Part shown: positions 1 through 5,638 of the stretch, in pieces
Layout: each line of letters opens with the position of its first letter
Position numbering within the stretch: the stretch's first letter is position 1
Assembly (NCBI GenBank): GCA_016302655.1
Contig: JAEDNF010000036.1
Location: forward strand, 1 to 10,048
Reading direction: 5' to 3'
Source of the DNA: Oscillospiraceae bacterium
Lineage (GTDB): Bacteria; Bacillota; Clostridia; Oscillospirales; Ruminococcaceae
DNA length: 10,048 bases
Translations under genes and position numbers: made by a program
Notes under the pieces: model-generated
What the model saw: the letters and a program-made list of their open reading frames with translations, nothing else
The model's database searches: none
Told to the model about the DNA's origin: nothing

Positions 1-28
1 CTAAATCTACGCAATATTGCGTATTTAG
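1..28. repeat. Near-perfect inverted repeat at the window edge
   Basis: Bases 9-15 (acgcaat) pair with 16-22 (attgcgt), and 1-6 (ctaaat) pair with 23-28 (atttag). The only flaw is a two-base bulge at 7-8. The inner 16 bases at 8-23 are a perfect palindrome. On the plus strand a T-rich stretch follows (to about 42), so it could end a plus-strand gene lying off the left edge. It could equally be a protein-binding site or part of an element boundary. The role is unknown; the symmetry is directly visible. Confidence 0.5.
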
Positions 29-165
29 AATTTTGTTCTTTTAATACAACCAAATGAAAACCCATTAGATTTGTCACAGCTTTCCACAAAAAACAAGAAC
101 CGCTCATCACCGAACGCTTCTTTTCCATCTATTCGTAAATTAAACCTGCTTCCCTCCCGATCAGT
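25..165 (-). pseudogene. Possible gene remnant downstream of the integrase
   Basis: Directly after the integrase stop codon, the same frame stays open for 46 codons before a TAA at 25-27. The frame contains the strings FNLRIDGKEAFGDERF and FVESCDKSNGFSF, which look protein-like. There is no ATG or GTG in the frame and no start within reach of the GGGAGG at about 149-156. It is therefore unlikely to be an intact gene and may be the tail of a decayed one. A second frame, with an ATG at 126-128, is open for 42 codons off the left edge but has no well-placed ribosome binding site. I do not recognise either, and both could be chance. Confidence 0.2.
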
Positions 166-1320
166 TTACACCTCATCAATCAAAGCCACCGCCTGTGCCT
201 TTACATCCTCTATAACATGTATATAAATGTTATATGTGATTGACGTGCTTGAATGTCCGAGAAGTGTTGATACTGTTTTAACATCTATGCCCTTATTAAA
301 CAGATTGCTTGCGAAAGTATGCCTCAATGCGTGTATTCCGTAGGTTTTCTCAAATCGGCAATTCTTTTGTATAGTTTTGAAAGTATTAGCCAATTTTCTC
401 GGCTTGACCATTGTGCCATTTGCGGTTGAAAGAACATATTTAAACGAACCGGTAATTTCATGTAAATGTTTCAACGCATCAAGAGCGGCAGCATTTATAG
501 GGATAACCCTGTTGCTGTTTTTCGTTTTCGGCTCATTATAAACAATCGTTTCGTATTTGGTATCGGCAGAATCATCTCTTGTCATAACTTCTGAGACAGT
601 TTTGTTGATCCTTATTGTCCGTTTCTCAAAATTGACATCAGCCCATTCTAACGCACATATCTCGCCCTCTCTCATTCCGGTATTTAACAAAAGAATGAAA
701 GCATATCCAAGACGATATCCGCCAACTCCTCGTTTGAAAGGTTTGACGCATTCTTCTTTTACTGCCTGTTTTTCCTCGTCGGAAAGGATATCAATTTCTT
801 TTGTTATTCTTTCTGATTTGGGAACAGTGACGCTTCCAACCGGATTCTTCGTAATCACATCATTTTTAACAGCAAAATCAAAACATGCATTCAATGCGTC
901 GTAAGTCTTTTTGATTACGGACTGCGAATACATCGGCGTCATATCGTTAAGCAACTTTTGAATATCGTTCACAGTTATACTGCACATCTGGATGTCCCCG
1001 ATAACAGGAAATATCTGATGTTCACAAGTTCTTTCAAGCCTGTCGTAACTTGATGGTTTCATCGATTTCTCTTTTGTCTTTTCAAGCCATTGGTTGCGCA
1101 TATATGATTCAAGAGAGAGTTTAGCTAACTCATTTGGCTGTTGTTTTGCGATATTATTTTTATATTCTCTGAGGCGTTTCTTAGCTTCTTGTTCTGTCTT
1201 GCAGTACATACGCTTGAATTTACGAGTACCGTTACTGTTATATCCGATATTAACGCAAGCGACCCATTGTTCGCGTTTTTCCGAGTAAAATACAGAGCCA
1301 TTGCCTTTTTCTCTTCTCAT
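166..1320 (-). CDS. Tyrosine recombinase (phage/ICE-type integrase)
   Basis: A 384-aa site-specific recombinase of the phage integrase family, which breaks and rejoins DNA at attachment sites through a covalent 3'-phosphotyrosine. Residues 1 to about 60 look like the AP2-like arm-site-binding domain (GNGSVFY, then basic KFKRMYCKTEQEAKKRL). About 65-160 is the SAM-like core-binding domain, and about 175-380 is the catalytic domain. Visible catalytic residues are R217 (NTGMREGE), K265 or K267 in the beta-hairpin, H330 and R333 (HALRH), H356 (LLGH) and probably Y366 (YIHV); Y363 is the less likely nucleophile. The set is complete, so the enzyme is probably active. The ATG at 1320 has GGAGGTG 9 bases upstream and a consensus promoter. 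It lies downstream of a tRNA operon, a common integration target. No excisionase or other element gene is in view, so the element type (prophage, ICE or remnant) is unknown. Confidence 0.93.
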   Translation of the reverse strand: MRREKGNGSVFYSEKREQWVACVNIGYNSNGTRKFKRMYCKTEQEAKKRLREYKNNIAKQQPNELAKLSLESYMRNQWLEKTKEKSMKPSSYDRLERTCEHQIFPVIGDIQMCSITVNDIQKLLNDMTPMYSQSVIKKTYDALNACFDFAVKNDVITKNPVGSVTVPKSERITKEIDILSDEEKQAVKEECVKPFKRGVGGYRLGYAFILLLNTGMREGEICALEWADVNFEKRTIRINKTVSEVMTRDDSADTKYETIVYNEPKTKNSNRVIPINAAALDALKHLHEITGSFKYVLSTANGTMVKPRKLANTFKTIQKNCRFEKTYGIHALRHTFASNLFNKGIDVKTVSTLLGHSSTSITYNIYIHVIEDVKAQAVALIDEV

Positions 1321-1342
1321 ATATCATATCACCTCCGGTACA

Positions 1343-1355
1343 GTGTATTATACAC
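1343..1355. promoter_or_regulatory. Perfect palindrome over the integrase -10 box
   Basis: The 13 bases gtgtat-t-atacac are a perfect 6-1-6 palindrome covering the whole -10 hexamer (1347-1352) of the integrase promoter. A protein bound here would block RNA polymerase, so it is a candidate operator for an element repressor or for autoregulation. The symmetry is seen; the operator role is inferred. TATA-rich sequence is prone to symmetry, which lowers confidence. Confidence 0.4.
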
Positions 1356-1375
1356 AATGCAAATACTTATGTCAA
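1347..1375 (-). promoter_or_regulatory. Integrase promoter, consensus sigma-A type
   Basis: On the minus strand, TTGACA (1370-1375) is followed by 17 bases and then TATAAT (1347-1352). Both hexamers and the spacing match the housekeeping consensus exactly. The -10 lies 26 bases upstream of the integrase ATG, leaving a short leader that carries GGAGGTG. Confidence 0.88.
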
Positions 1376-1394
1376 TAGCTCTTACAACGAATTC

Positions 1395-1415
1395 AGCGAT
1401 ACAAAAGCGATACAA
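1395..1415. repeat. Tandem 10-bp direct repeats upstream of the integrase promoter
   Basis: The sequence agcgatacaa occurs at 1395-1404 and again at 1406-1415, an 11-bp period, about 20-40 bp upstream of the integrase -35. Short direct repeats between an integrase gene and the neighbouring attachment region are typical of arm-type sites bound by the integrase N-terminal domain, or of excisionase or repressor sites. The repeat is seen; its role is inferred. Confidence 0.45.
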
Positions 1416-1496
1416 TAATTTATAAAAAGTCGTAAAAAGGTGATATCAGATAACAAATCTGTAAATTTATGTTACAAAATTTTCTGAGATTTTTGG

Positions 1497-1532
1497 TCGG
1501 GAAACAGCGCCTTTAAAACGCTGTAAACCCGC
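1497..1532. repeat. Interrupted inverted repeat between integrase and tRNA operon
   Basis: The arms acagcg (1504-1509) and cgctgt (1519-1524) are perfect, with a 9-base loop. Outside a short A-rich internal bulge the pairing resumes with cggg and cccg. There is no T tract on either strand at the expected place, so it is not an ordinary terminator. It lies in the intergenic stretch where an attachment site or accessory binding sites of the integrase would be expected. Confidence 0.4.
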
Positions 1533-1550
1533 ATTATAAAAGGATTTATA

Positions 1551-1583
1551 AAAACAAAAAATCCCCGATTTTCATCGAGGATT
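1551..1583 (-). terminator. Rho-independent terminator of the tRNA operon
   Basis: On the minus strand, AATCCTCGAT - GAAA - ATCGGGGATT forms a 10-bp stem with one G-U pair and a GNRA-like tetraloop, followed by TTTTTTGTTTT. It begins 2 bases after the encoded CCA of tRNA-Cys and so ends the tRNA transcript. Confidence 0.9.
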
Positions 1584-1585
1584 TC

Positions 1586-1659
1586 TGGAGGCGCCACCCA
1601 GATTTGAACTGGGGGTCAGGGTGTTGCAGACCCATGCCTTACCACTTGGCTATAGCGCC
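1586..1659 (-). tRNA. tRNA-Cys (GCA)
   Basis: 74 nt including an encoded CCA at 1586-1588. The acceptor stem GGCGCTA pairs with TGGCGCC. The discriminator is U73, the usual cysteine identity base. The anticodon loop CTGCAAC gives GCA, and the T loop is GTTCAAATC. It is the last gene of the tRNA operon and sits next to the integrase region, so its 3' end is the most likely integration target in this window. Confidence 0.96.
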
Positions 1660-1667
1660 ATAAAAAT

Positions 1668-1743
1668 TGGAGCGGATTACGAGGCTCGAACTCGCTACCT
1701 CCACCTTGGCAAGGTGGCGCTCTACCAGATGAGCTAAATCCGC
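1668..1743 (-). tRNA. tRNA-Gly (GCC)
   Basis: 76 nt with encoded CCA (1668-1670). The acceptor GCGGATT pairs with AATCCGC and the discriminator is U. The anticodon arm CCACC-TTGCCAA-GGTGG gives GCC. Only 8 A/T bases separate it from tRNA-Cys, so both are processed from one transcript. Confidence 0.97.
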
Positions 1744-1747
1744 AAAT

Positions 1748-1772
1748 ATAAGAAACGCTATTGCGTTTCTTA

Positions 1773-1773
<1 letters not shown>
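1748..1773. repeat. Perfect 11-bp hairpin in the Phe-Gly tRNA spacer
   Basis: ataagaaacgc and gcgtttcttat pair perfectly around a 4-base loop (1759-1762). The stem fills nearly all of the spacer and runs up to the last base of the tRNA-Phe CCA. It lacks a following T tract in the transcribed direction, so it is not a standard terminator. A role in tRNA 3' processing or in partial termination is a guess. Confidence 0.6.
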
Positions 1774-1848
<75 letters not shown>

Positions 1849-1869
1849 GTAACTTAAAGAAAGAATAAT

Positions 1870-1946
1870 TGGCGACCTGGATGGGACTCGAACCCACGAC
1901 CTCCGCCGTGACAGGGCGGCGTTCTAACCAACTGAACTACCAGGCC
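1870..1946 (-). tRNA. tRNA-Asp (GTC)
   Basis: 77 nt with encoded CCA (1870-1872). The acceptor GGCCTGG pairs with CCAGGTC, including one G-U. The discriminator is G73, as expected for aspartate. The anticodon arm CCGCC-CTGTCAC-GGCGG gives GTC. Confidence 0.97.
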
Positions 1947-1953
1947 GTAGGAG

Positions 1954-1971
1954 TCAAGGCATGCGCCTTGA
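1954..1971. repeat. Perfect 7-bp hairpin in the Val-Asp tRNA spacer
   Basis: tcaaggc and gccttga pair around the 4-base loop atgc. It lies between the 3' end of tRNA-Val and the 5' end of tRNA-Asp in a 28-base spacer. It resembles in position the hairpin in the Phe-Gly spacer but shares no sequence with it. The function is unknown. Confidence 0.5.
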
Positions 1972-1974
1972 AAA

Positions 1975-2050
1975 TGGTGGAAACTATAGGGCTCGAACCT
2001 ATGACCCTCTGCTTGTAAGGCAGATGCTCTCCCAGCTGAGCTAAGCTTCC
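1975..2050 (-). tRNA. tRNA-Val (TAC)
   Basis: 76 nt with encoded CCA (1975-1977). The acceptor GGAAGCT pairs with AGTTTCC, including one G-U, and the discriminator is A. The anticodon arm TCTGC-CTTACAA-GCAGA gives TAC. It is the first gene of the five-tRNA operon, with the promoter about 48 bases upstream. Confidence 0.97.
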
Positions 2051-2097
2051 GAAATCTCCGTTTGCCGAATTATTGGCTCTCTTCAAGCGACTATTAT

Positions 2098-2126
2098 ATT
2101 ATACACGCTTTTTATATTTTTGTCAA
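2098..2126 (-). promoter_or_regulatory. tRNA operon promoter, consensus sigma-A type
   Basis: On the minus strand, TTGACA (2121-2126), a 17-base spacer and TATAAT (2098-2103) match the consensus exactly. A second overlapping TATAAT follows immediately (TATAATATAAT). The upstream DNA is A/T tracts that could act as an UP element, as expected for a stable-RNA promoter. The half-sites acgctt (2105-2110) and aagcgt (2125-2130) form an inverted repeat across the spacer. Confidence 0.88.
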
Positions 2127-2163
2127 GCGTTTTTTATAGTTTTTTCAAAAATTTTTGTTGTTC

Positions 2164-2188
2164 AAAAAAGGAGCACGGCAAAGCCTTT
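2164..2188 (-). terminator. Weak candidate terminator after the ArsC-like gene
   Basis: The minus strand reads AAAGG, an 11-base loop, then CCTTTTTT, giving a 5-bp stem with a U tract 9 bases after the stop codon of the ArsC-like gene. The stem is short, so this is a tentative call. The position, between the end of one transcription unit and the tRNA promoter, is right for a terminator. Confidence 0.3.
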
Positions 2189-2196
2189 ATATACGG

Positions 2197-2538
2197 TCAT
2201 TCCCATGATTTCCAGATGTCCGGCTGATATCCGACTGTTGCCTGTTTGCCGTTGCGAACTATCGGCGTTTTGAACATCGAAGGCGTTTCAAGCAGTTTTT
2301 CTATTTTATCATCTTCATAGGCAAGATACTGCATAGTGCTGTTCTGATATGCCTTTGACGAAGTATCAACGAGGTTTTCCCAGCCGCCTACAGCGGTAGC
2401 AACGCTGCCCAACTCACCTTTTGACATCCCTTTTGATAATATGTCAACGGACTGATATTTAATACCTCTTTCCTTAAAAAAGCGTTCTGCTTTTTTCGTA
2501 TCGAAGCATTTGGACTTGCCGAATATCTGTATATTCAT
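2197..2538 (-). CDS. ArsC/Spx-family thioredoxin-fold protein
   Basis: A 113-aa protein of the arsenate reductase-like (ArsC/Spx/YffB) family, close to the usual 110-130 aa. The thioredoxin-like start MNIQIFGKSKC places a single cysteine at C11, followed by FDTKKAERFFKERGI, the usual first helix. TP91-92 in KTPIVRNGK is the expected cis-proline before the C-terminal strand and the closing GYQPDIWKSW. C11 is the only cysteine (CFDT), so it is a monothiol member and not a Spx-type CxxC redox switch. The true substrate is unknown; naming it an arsenate reductase would overreach, because no ars genes are nearby. The ATG has AGGGTGA upstream. It follows plsY by 27 bases and probably ends that operon. 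Confidence 0.8.
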   Translation of the reverse strand: MNIQIFGKSKCFDTKKAERFFKERGIKYQSVDILSKGMSKGELGSVATAVGGWENLVDTSSKAYQNSTMQYLAYEDDKIEKLLETPSMFKTPIVRNGKQATVGYQPDIWKSWE

Positions 2539-2565
2539 AAATTCACCCTGATATTCTCTTATGTA

Positions 2566-3171
2566 TTACCGCTTGCCAAGCCAGTGCACATCAAACTTTT
2601 CACGCTCTTCGGGAACGCTGAGCATCTTTATTGAGCAAGCTATGGTTATCATCAGCATACCTACCGATACCGCCTTTACCGAATCGGCAAAGAAAGATAC
2701 CAAAGTAGTACAGCAATAGGATATTATCGTGCAATAGCAATGAGGAGTTATCTTTATAAGCGTCATGAAAAGGACAAAGAAGAAGCAAAGCGTAAGCACC
2801 GTAGTCCAGTTAGGCCACATTCCCGCAAGAGAACCAAAGGTTACTGCGATAGCCTTTCCGCCCTTAAACTTCGAAAAAATCGGCAGTATATGACCGATTA
2901 CAGGCGCTACCAGTACAATAGGCAGCATAACCTCTGAGGGATTTTCCGTGTGCATATATATGAACACAGGTAAAAAGCCCTTTGCCATATCGCAGATAAG
3001 CGTGAGCGCACCGCACAGTACACCTCCGTAGCGGAATGCGTTTGCCGTTCCGTAATTCTTATCGGGGCTTTTTGAGATTATATCCTTATGAAACAGCTTG
3101 GATATAATATTGGCAAACAGTATACTTCCGAGCAGATAACCCGATATTGCAAAAAATAACCCGGTAACCAT
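2566..3171 (-). CDS. plsY: PlsY-like glycerol-3-phosphate acyltransferase, divergent
   Basis: A 201-aa membrane protein of the PlsY family, which transfers acyl groups from acyl-phosphate to glycerol-3-phosphate in the first step of phospholipid synthesis. It has about five hydrophobic segments (roughly 2-25, 50-73, 82-98, 110-140, 143-183). Family landmarks include GSILFANIISKL (15-26), DMAKGFLPV (61-69) and GHILPIFSKFKGGKA (93-107). Motif 1, normally GSGNxGATN, reads PDKNYGTAN (36-44). The usual C-terminal HRxNIxRL motif is not recognisable; the end is EEREKFDVHWLGKR. It may be a second, specialised PlsY-type protein and not the main enzyme. The ATG has GGAGGG 6 bases upstream. It starts 16 bases after the aminopeptidase stop, in the same operon. 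Confidence 0.82.
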   Translation of the reverse strand: MVTGLFFAISGYLLGSILFANIISKLFHKDIISKSPDKNYGTANAFRYGGVLCGALTLICDMAKGFLPVFIYMHTENPSEVMLPIVLVAPVIGHILPIFSKFKGGKAIAVTFGSLAGMWPNWTTVLTLCFFFVLFMTLIKITPHCYCTIISYCCTTLVSFFADSVKAVSVGMLMITIACSIKMLSVPEEREKFDVHWLGKR

Positions 3172-3187
3172 TAATATCCCTCCGTAT

Positions 3188-4270
3188 TCAGCTTATAATA
3201 ATCAAATCTTTCGTCGTGTTTGCAAGATCGGTGCAGCCGTCCTTTGTTACTACAACCATATCTTCTATTCTTACTCCGTATTTTCCCGAAATATACGCTC
3301 CGGGCTCGTCGGTCAGCACCATTCCTTCCTTTAACATATTTGTTGAAGAAGGAGACGCCAGCGGCGGCTCGTGTATTTCAAGTCCTACGCCGTGTCCGAG
3401 ACTGTGTCCGAAATATTTTCCGTATCCCCATGCGTCAAGAGTGCTTCTTGCAACGCTGTCCACTACCTTGCCGCTTATATCGGCGCGTATGGCTTTGAGT
3501 GCGTCGATATTGGCAAAAAGTACGGCGTCGTACATTCTTTTCATATCGTCTGTGACTTTTCCGATCGCAACGGTTCTTGTCATATCCGAATGATAACCGT
3601 CGTATGTCGCTCCGAAATCAAGCGTCAGAAAATCTCCGACCTCGAGCTTTTTATCTGTAGGTACAGCGTGAGGCGATGCTGAGTTTATGCCCGACGCCGC
3701 AATGGTATCAAATGATTTTCCGTCCGAACCGTATTCCGACATATAATATTCAAGAAGCGCCGCAACATGCTTTTCGGTAAGTCCGGGCTTAAGGTCACGA
3801 AGAAGTCTTGAGAACGCTTTCTCGGCAATTCTCTGCGCTTTTATTATCTTTTCTATCTCTTCGGGAGTCTTGATTATTCTCATCTTTCCGATTTCATCGG
3901 AAAGGCCGCTTGTACTGTCGAAGTTGATGAAAGGATAATTCTCCTTGTACTTGTTAAGCTGGGCAACAGTCATCTCCCTGCTTTCAATGCTGACAGTAGA
4001 AATACCGTGATTTACAAGAAGATCAACAAGCTGTTTTCTTTCGTTTTCGAGTAACAGCACCTCACAGTCCGTGACACGCTGCTTTGCCTTGTCAAAATAG
4101 CGGAAATCAATCAGCAGATAGCTTGCTTCTTTTGTTATAAGAATCATTCCTGCCGATGATGAAAAACCGCTGAAATAGCGGCGGCTGATATCGGATGTGA
4201 TAAGAGCTGCGTGCTTTTCATCAGCGAGCTTGTCAGCAAGTAAAGCTATATTGCCTGCATTCTTAACCAT
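3188..4270 (-). CDS. pepP: Xaa-Pro aminopeptidase (M24B, YqhT/PepP type)
   Basis: A 360-aa cytosolic metallopeptidase that removes the N-terminal residue from peptides with proline at position 2. Residues 1 to about 125 form the creatinase-like N-terminal domain and about 135-360 the pita-bread catalytic domain. The two-metal ligands are all present: D218 (LTLDFG), D229 (HSDMTR), H293 (GHSLGHGVG), E322 (DEPGAY) and E336 (RIED). Supporting histidines are H201 (SPHAVP) and H300 (EIHEPP). I start at the ATG at 4268-4270, because GGAGGGG lies 4 bases before it. An in-frame TTG at 4286-4288 would add 6 residues but overlaps that same ribosome binding site. The aroQ-aminopeptidase order matches the Bacillus aroQ(yqhS)-yqhT arrangement, but plsY follows where efp would be expected. 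Confidence 0.93.
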   Translation of the reverse strand: MVKNAGNIALLADKLADEKHAALITSDISRRYFSGFSSSAGMILITKEASYLLIDFRYFDKAKQRVTDCEVLLLENERKQLVDLLVNHGISTVSIESREMTVAQLNKYKENYPFINFDSTSGLSDEIGKMRIIKTPEEIEKIIKAQRIAEKAFSRLLRDLKPGLTEKHVAALLEYYMSEYGSDGKSFDTIAASGINSASPHAVPTDKKLEVGDFLTLDFGATYDGYHSDMTRTVAIGKVTDDMKRMYDAVLFANIDALKAIRADISGKVVDSVARSTLDAWGYGKYFGHSLGHGVGLEIHEPPLASPSSTNMLKEGMVLTDEPGAYISGKYGVRIEDMVVVTKDGCTDLANTTKDLIIIS

Positions 4271-4350
4271 ATTTCCCCTCCGGAGCAATTATGCCCGATT
4301 TCCCTTAACAGTTAAAATTCTAACCTATTTTTATAAACCGAAAATTAATT

Positions 4351-4779
4351 TCAGTCCATATTAAGCGCATAGAAGAGCGCCATCATATAGCTTTTTTCAC
4401 CGAAACCCGCTATAGTGCCCTTGCATACGGGAGAGATGACAGATGTATGTCTGAACTCCTCTCTTGCGTGAACATTGGACATATGTACTTCTATAACCGG
4501 TATCTTTATTGCCGCTATAGCGTCTCTTATAGCATAGCTGTAATGAGTATATGCGCCTGCGTTGAAAATAACGCAGTTGTACTTTTTTCTTGCGTCGTGA
4601 AGAGCGTCGATAAGTGCGCCCTCGTGATTTGACTGGAAGAAATCGATCTCTGCACCGTTTTTCTCTGCGCATTCTTTCAGCCTATTATTTATTGCGGCAA
4701 GCGAATTGTCGCCGTATACCGACGGCTCACGCTCGCCGAGAAGATTAAGATTAGGTCCGTTCATTACAAGTATTTTCAT
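4351..4779 (-). CDS. aroQ: 3-dehydroquinate dehydratase, type II
   Basis: A 142-aa enzyme, the typical length for type II dehydroquinases, which form dodecamers and convert 3-dehydroquinate to 3-dehydroshikimate in the shikimate pathway. The family signature NGPNLNLLGEREPSVYG (7-23) includes the catalytic R17 and Y22. Other active-site residues are N73 and H79 (FNAGAYTHYS), H99 (VIEVHMSN), R106 and R110. Everything expected is present. The ATG has AAGGATGG 7 bases upstream. It lies 16 bases after the TIM-barrel gene and 80 bases before the aminopeptidase, so it is an internal operon gene. Confidence 0.97.
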   Translation of the reverse strand: MKILVMNGPNLNLLGEREPSVYGDNSLAAINNRLKECAEKNGAEIDFFQSNHEGALIDALHDARKKYNCVIFNAGAYTHYSYAIRDAIAAIKIPVIEVHMSNVHAREEFRHTSVISPVCKGTIAGFGEKSYMMALFYALNMD

Positions 4780-4795
4780 TTTCTTTCCATCCTTA

Positions 4796-5638
4796 TTAAA
4801 GATAGCCGAGATATGCCTTTTTCATAAGGCTTGCGTCCTCCGCCTGAGTACCGTCAGATTCGCATATCACGGTGCAGTTAAGTCCTCTTGAAGCAAACAG
4901 CTCGCACAGCGGCTCATACTGAGGACCGTATATGCTGTCATCAAAAGTCAGATGTCTTTTTTCTCCGCCTGCGGTGTATTCTATCTTAGAAAAATGTACA
5001 TGCATTTCCGACAGTCTGTCGTGTCCGAGCTTATTCTCTATAGCATCGAGCATTGCGGCATAGTCTTCGGCTGATTTAATACCGCCGAGCGTTCTTGCAT
5101 TTAAATGTCCGAAGTCAACGCAGGGCAGCATCTCATCGTCTATCGTACACAGCTGGAGCACTTCTTCAAGCGTACCCAGCTGATTTATTTTACCCATTGT
5201 TTCGGGGCAAAGTATCGCCTTAATGCCCTCCGCCTTCATTGCGCTGACCGTTTTGGTAAGCGTCTGCTTTGCAAGGTAGAGCGCCTCTGCTCTTGTCATC
5301 TTGGCGCACGAGCCCGAATGTACGACTACCTTCTTAGCGCCGAGCTTATCTGCGGCACGCATTGCCTCCATTATATATTCAACGCTTTTTTCTCTCTTTT
5401 CTTCTTCAACGCTTGACAGGGAGATAAAATAAGGAGCGTGAAGCGTAACTGTTATACCGTTTTCTTCTGCAATTCCCGGCAGTTTTTTATAAGTTGCCGC
5501 CGCTATGCGAACTCCTCTTCCGCATTCTATCTCATAACAGTCAAGATCCATAGAAGAAAGATATGAGGGAAGATCGTCGGGAAATTTTCTTTTGCCGAAG
5601 CTGAGCGAATTTCCTCCCGGTCCGAATTTAACTGCCAT
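4796..5638 (-). CDS. Endonuclease IV-like TIM-barrel metalloprotein
   Basis: A 280-aa protein of the AP endonuclease 2 / xylose isomerase-like TIM-barrel superfamily, closest in motif order to endonuclease IV (Nfo), a Zn3 enzyme that cuts DNA at abasic sites. Equivalent ligands can be read in order: H67 (TLHAPY), H107 (VVHSGS), E146 (CPETMG), D175 and H178 (CVDFGHLNAR), H213 (MHVHFSK), H229 (KRHL) and E260 (ICESDG). In endonuclease IV the sequence before the second-last His is DRH; here it reads KRH, so the Asp metal ligand is replaced by K227. The protein may bind fewer metals or use a different substrate, so I call it Nfo-like and not Nfo. The start codon overlaps the yqeG stop by one base (TAATG), with GGAG upstream, implying coupled translation. 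Confidence 0.82.
   Translation of the reverse strand: MAVKFGPGGNSLSFGKRKFPDDLPSYLSSMDLDCYEIECGRGVRIAAATYKKLPGIAEENGITVTLHAPYFISLSSVEEEKREKSVEYIMEAMRAADKLGAKKVVVHSGSCAKMTRAEALYLAKQTLTKTVSAMKAEGIKAILCPETMGKINQLGTLEEVLQLCTIDDEMLPCVDFGHLNARTLGGIKSAEDYAAMLDAIENKLGHDRLSEMHVHFSKIEYTAGGEKRHLTFDDSIYGPQYEPLCELFASRGLNCTVICESDGTQAEDASLMKKAYLGYL

Noticed and set aside
557..1425. Plus-strand open frames opposite the integrase
   Set aside because: They are antisense to a well-supported integrase, have no ribosome binding site or family features, and their make-up follows the gene on the other strand.
1418..1554. 11-bp direct repeat atttataaaaa at 1418-1428 and 1544-1554
   Set aside because: A/T-only sequence in an A/T-rich gap; it is likely to recur by chance.
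4271..4288. TTG start adding six residues to the aminopeptidase
   Set aside because: The TTG codon overlaps the region holding GGAGGGG, which is correctly spaced for the ATG at 4268-4270.
4305..4315. Palindrome ttaacagttaa between aroQ and the aminopeptidase
   Set aside because: Short and A/T-rich, with no good promoter beside it, so not enough to call an operator.
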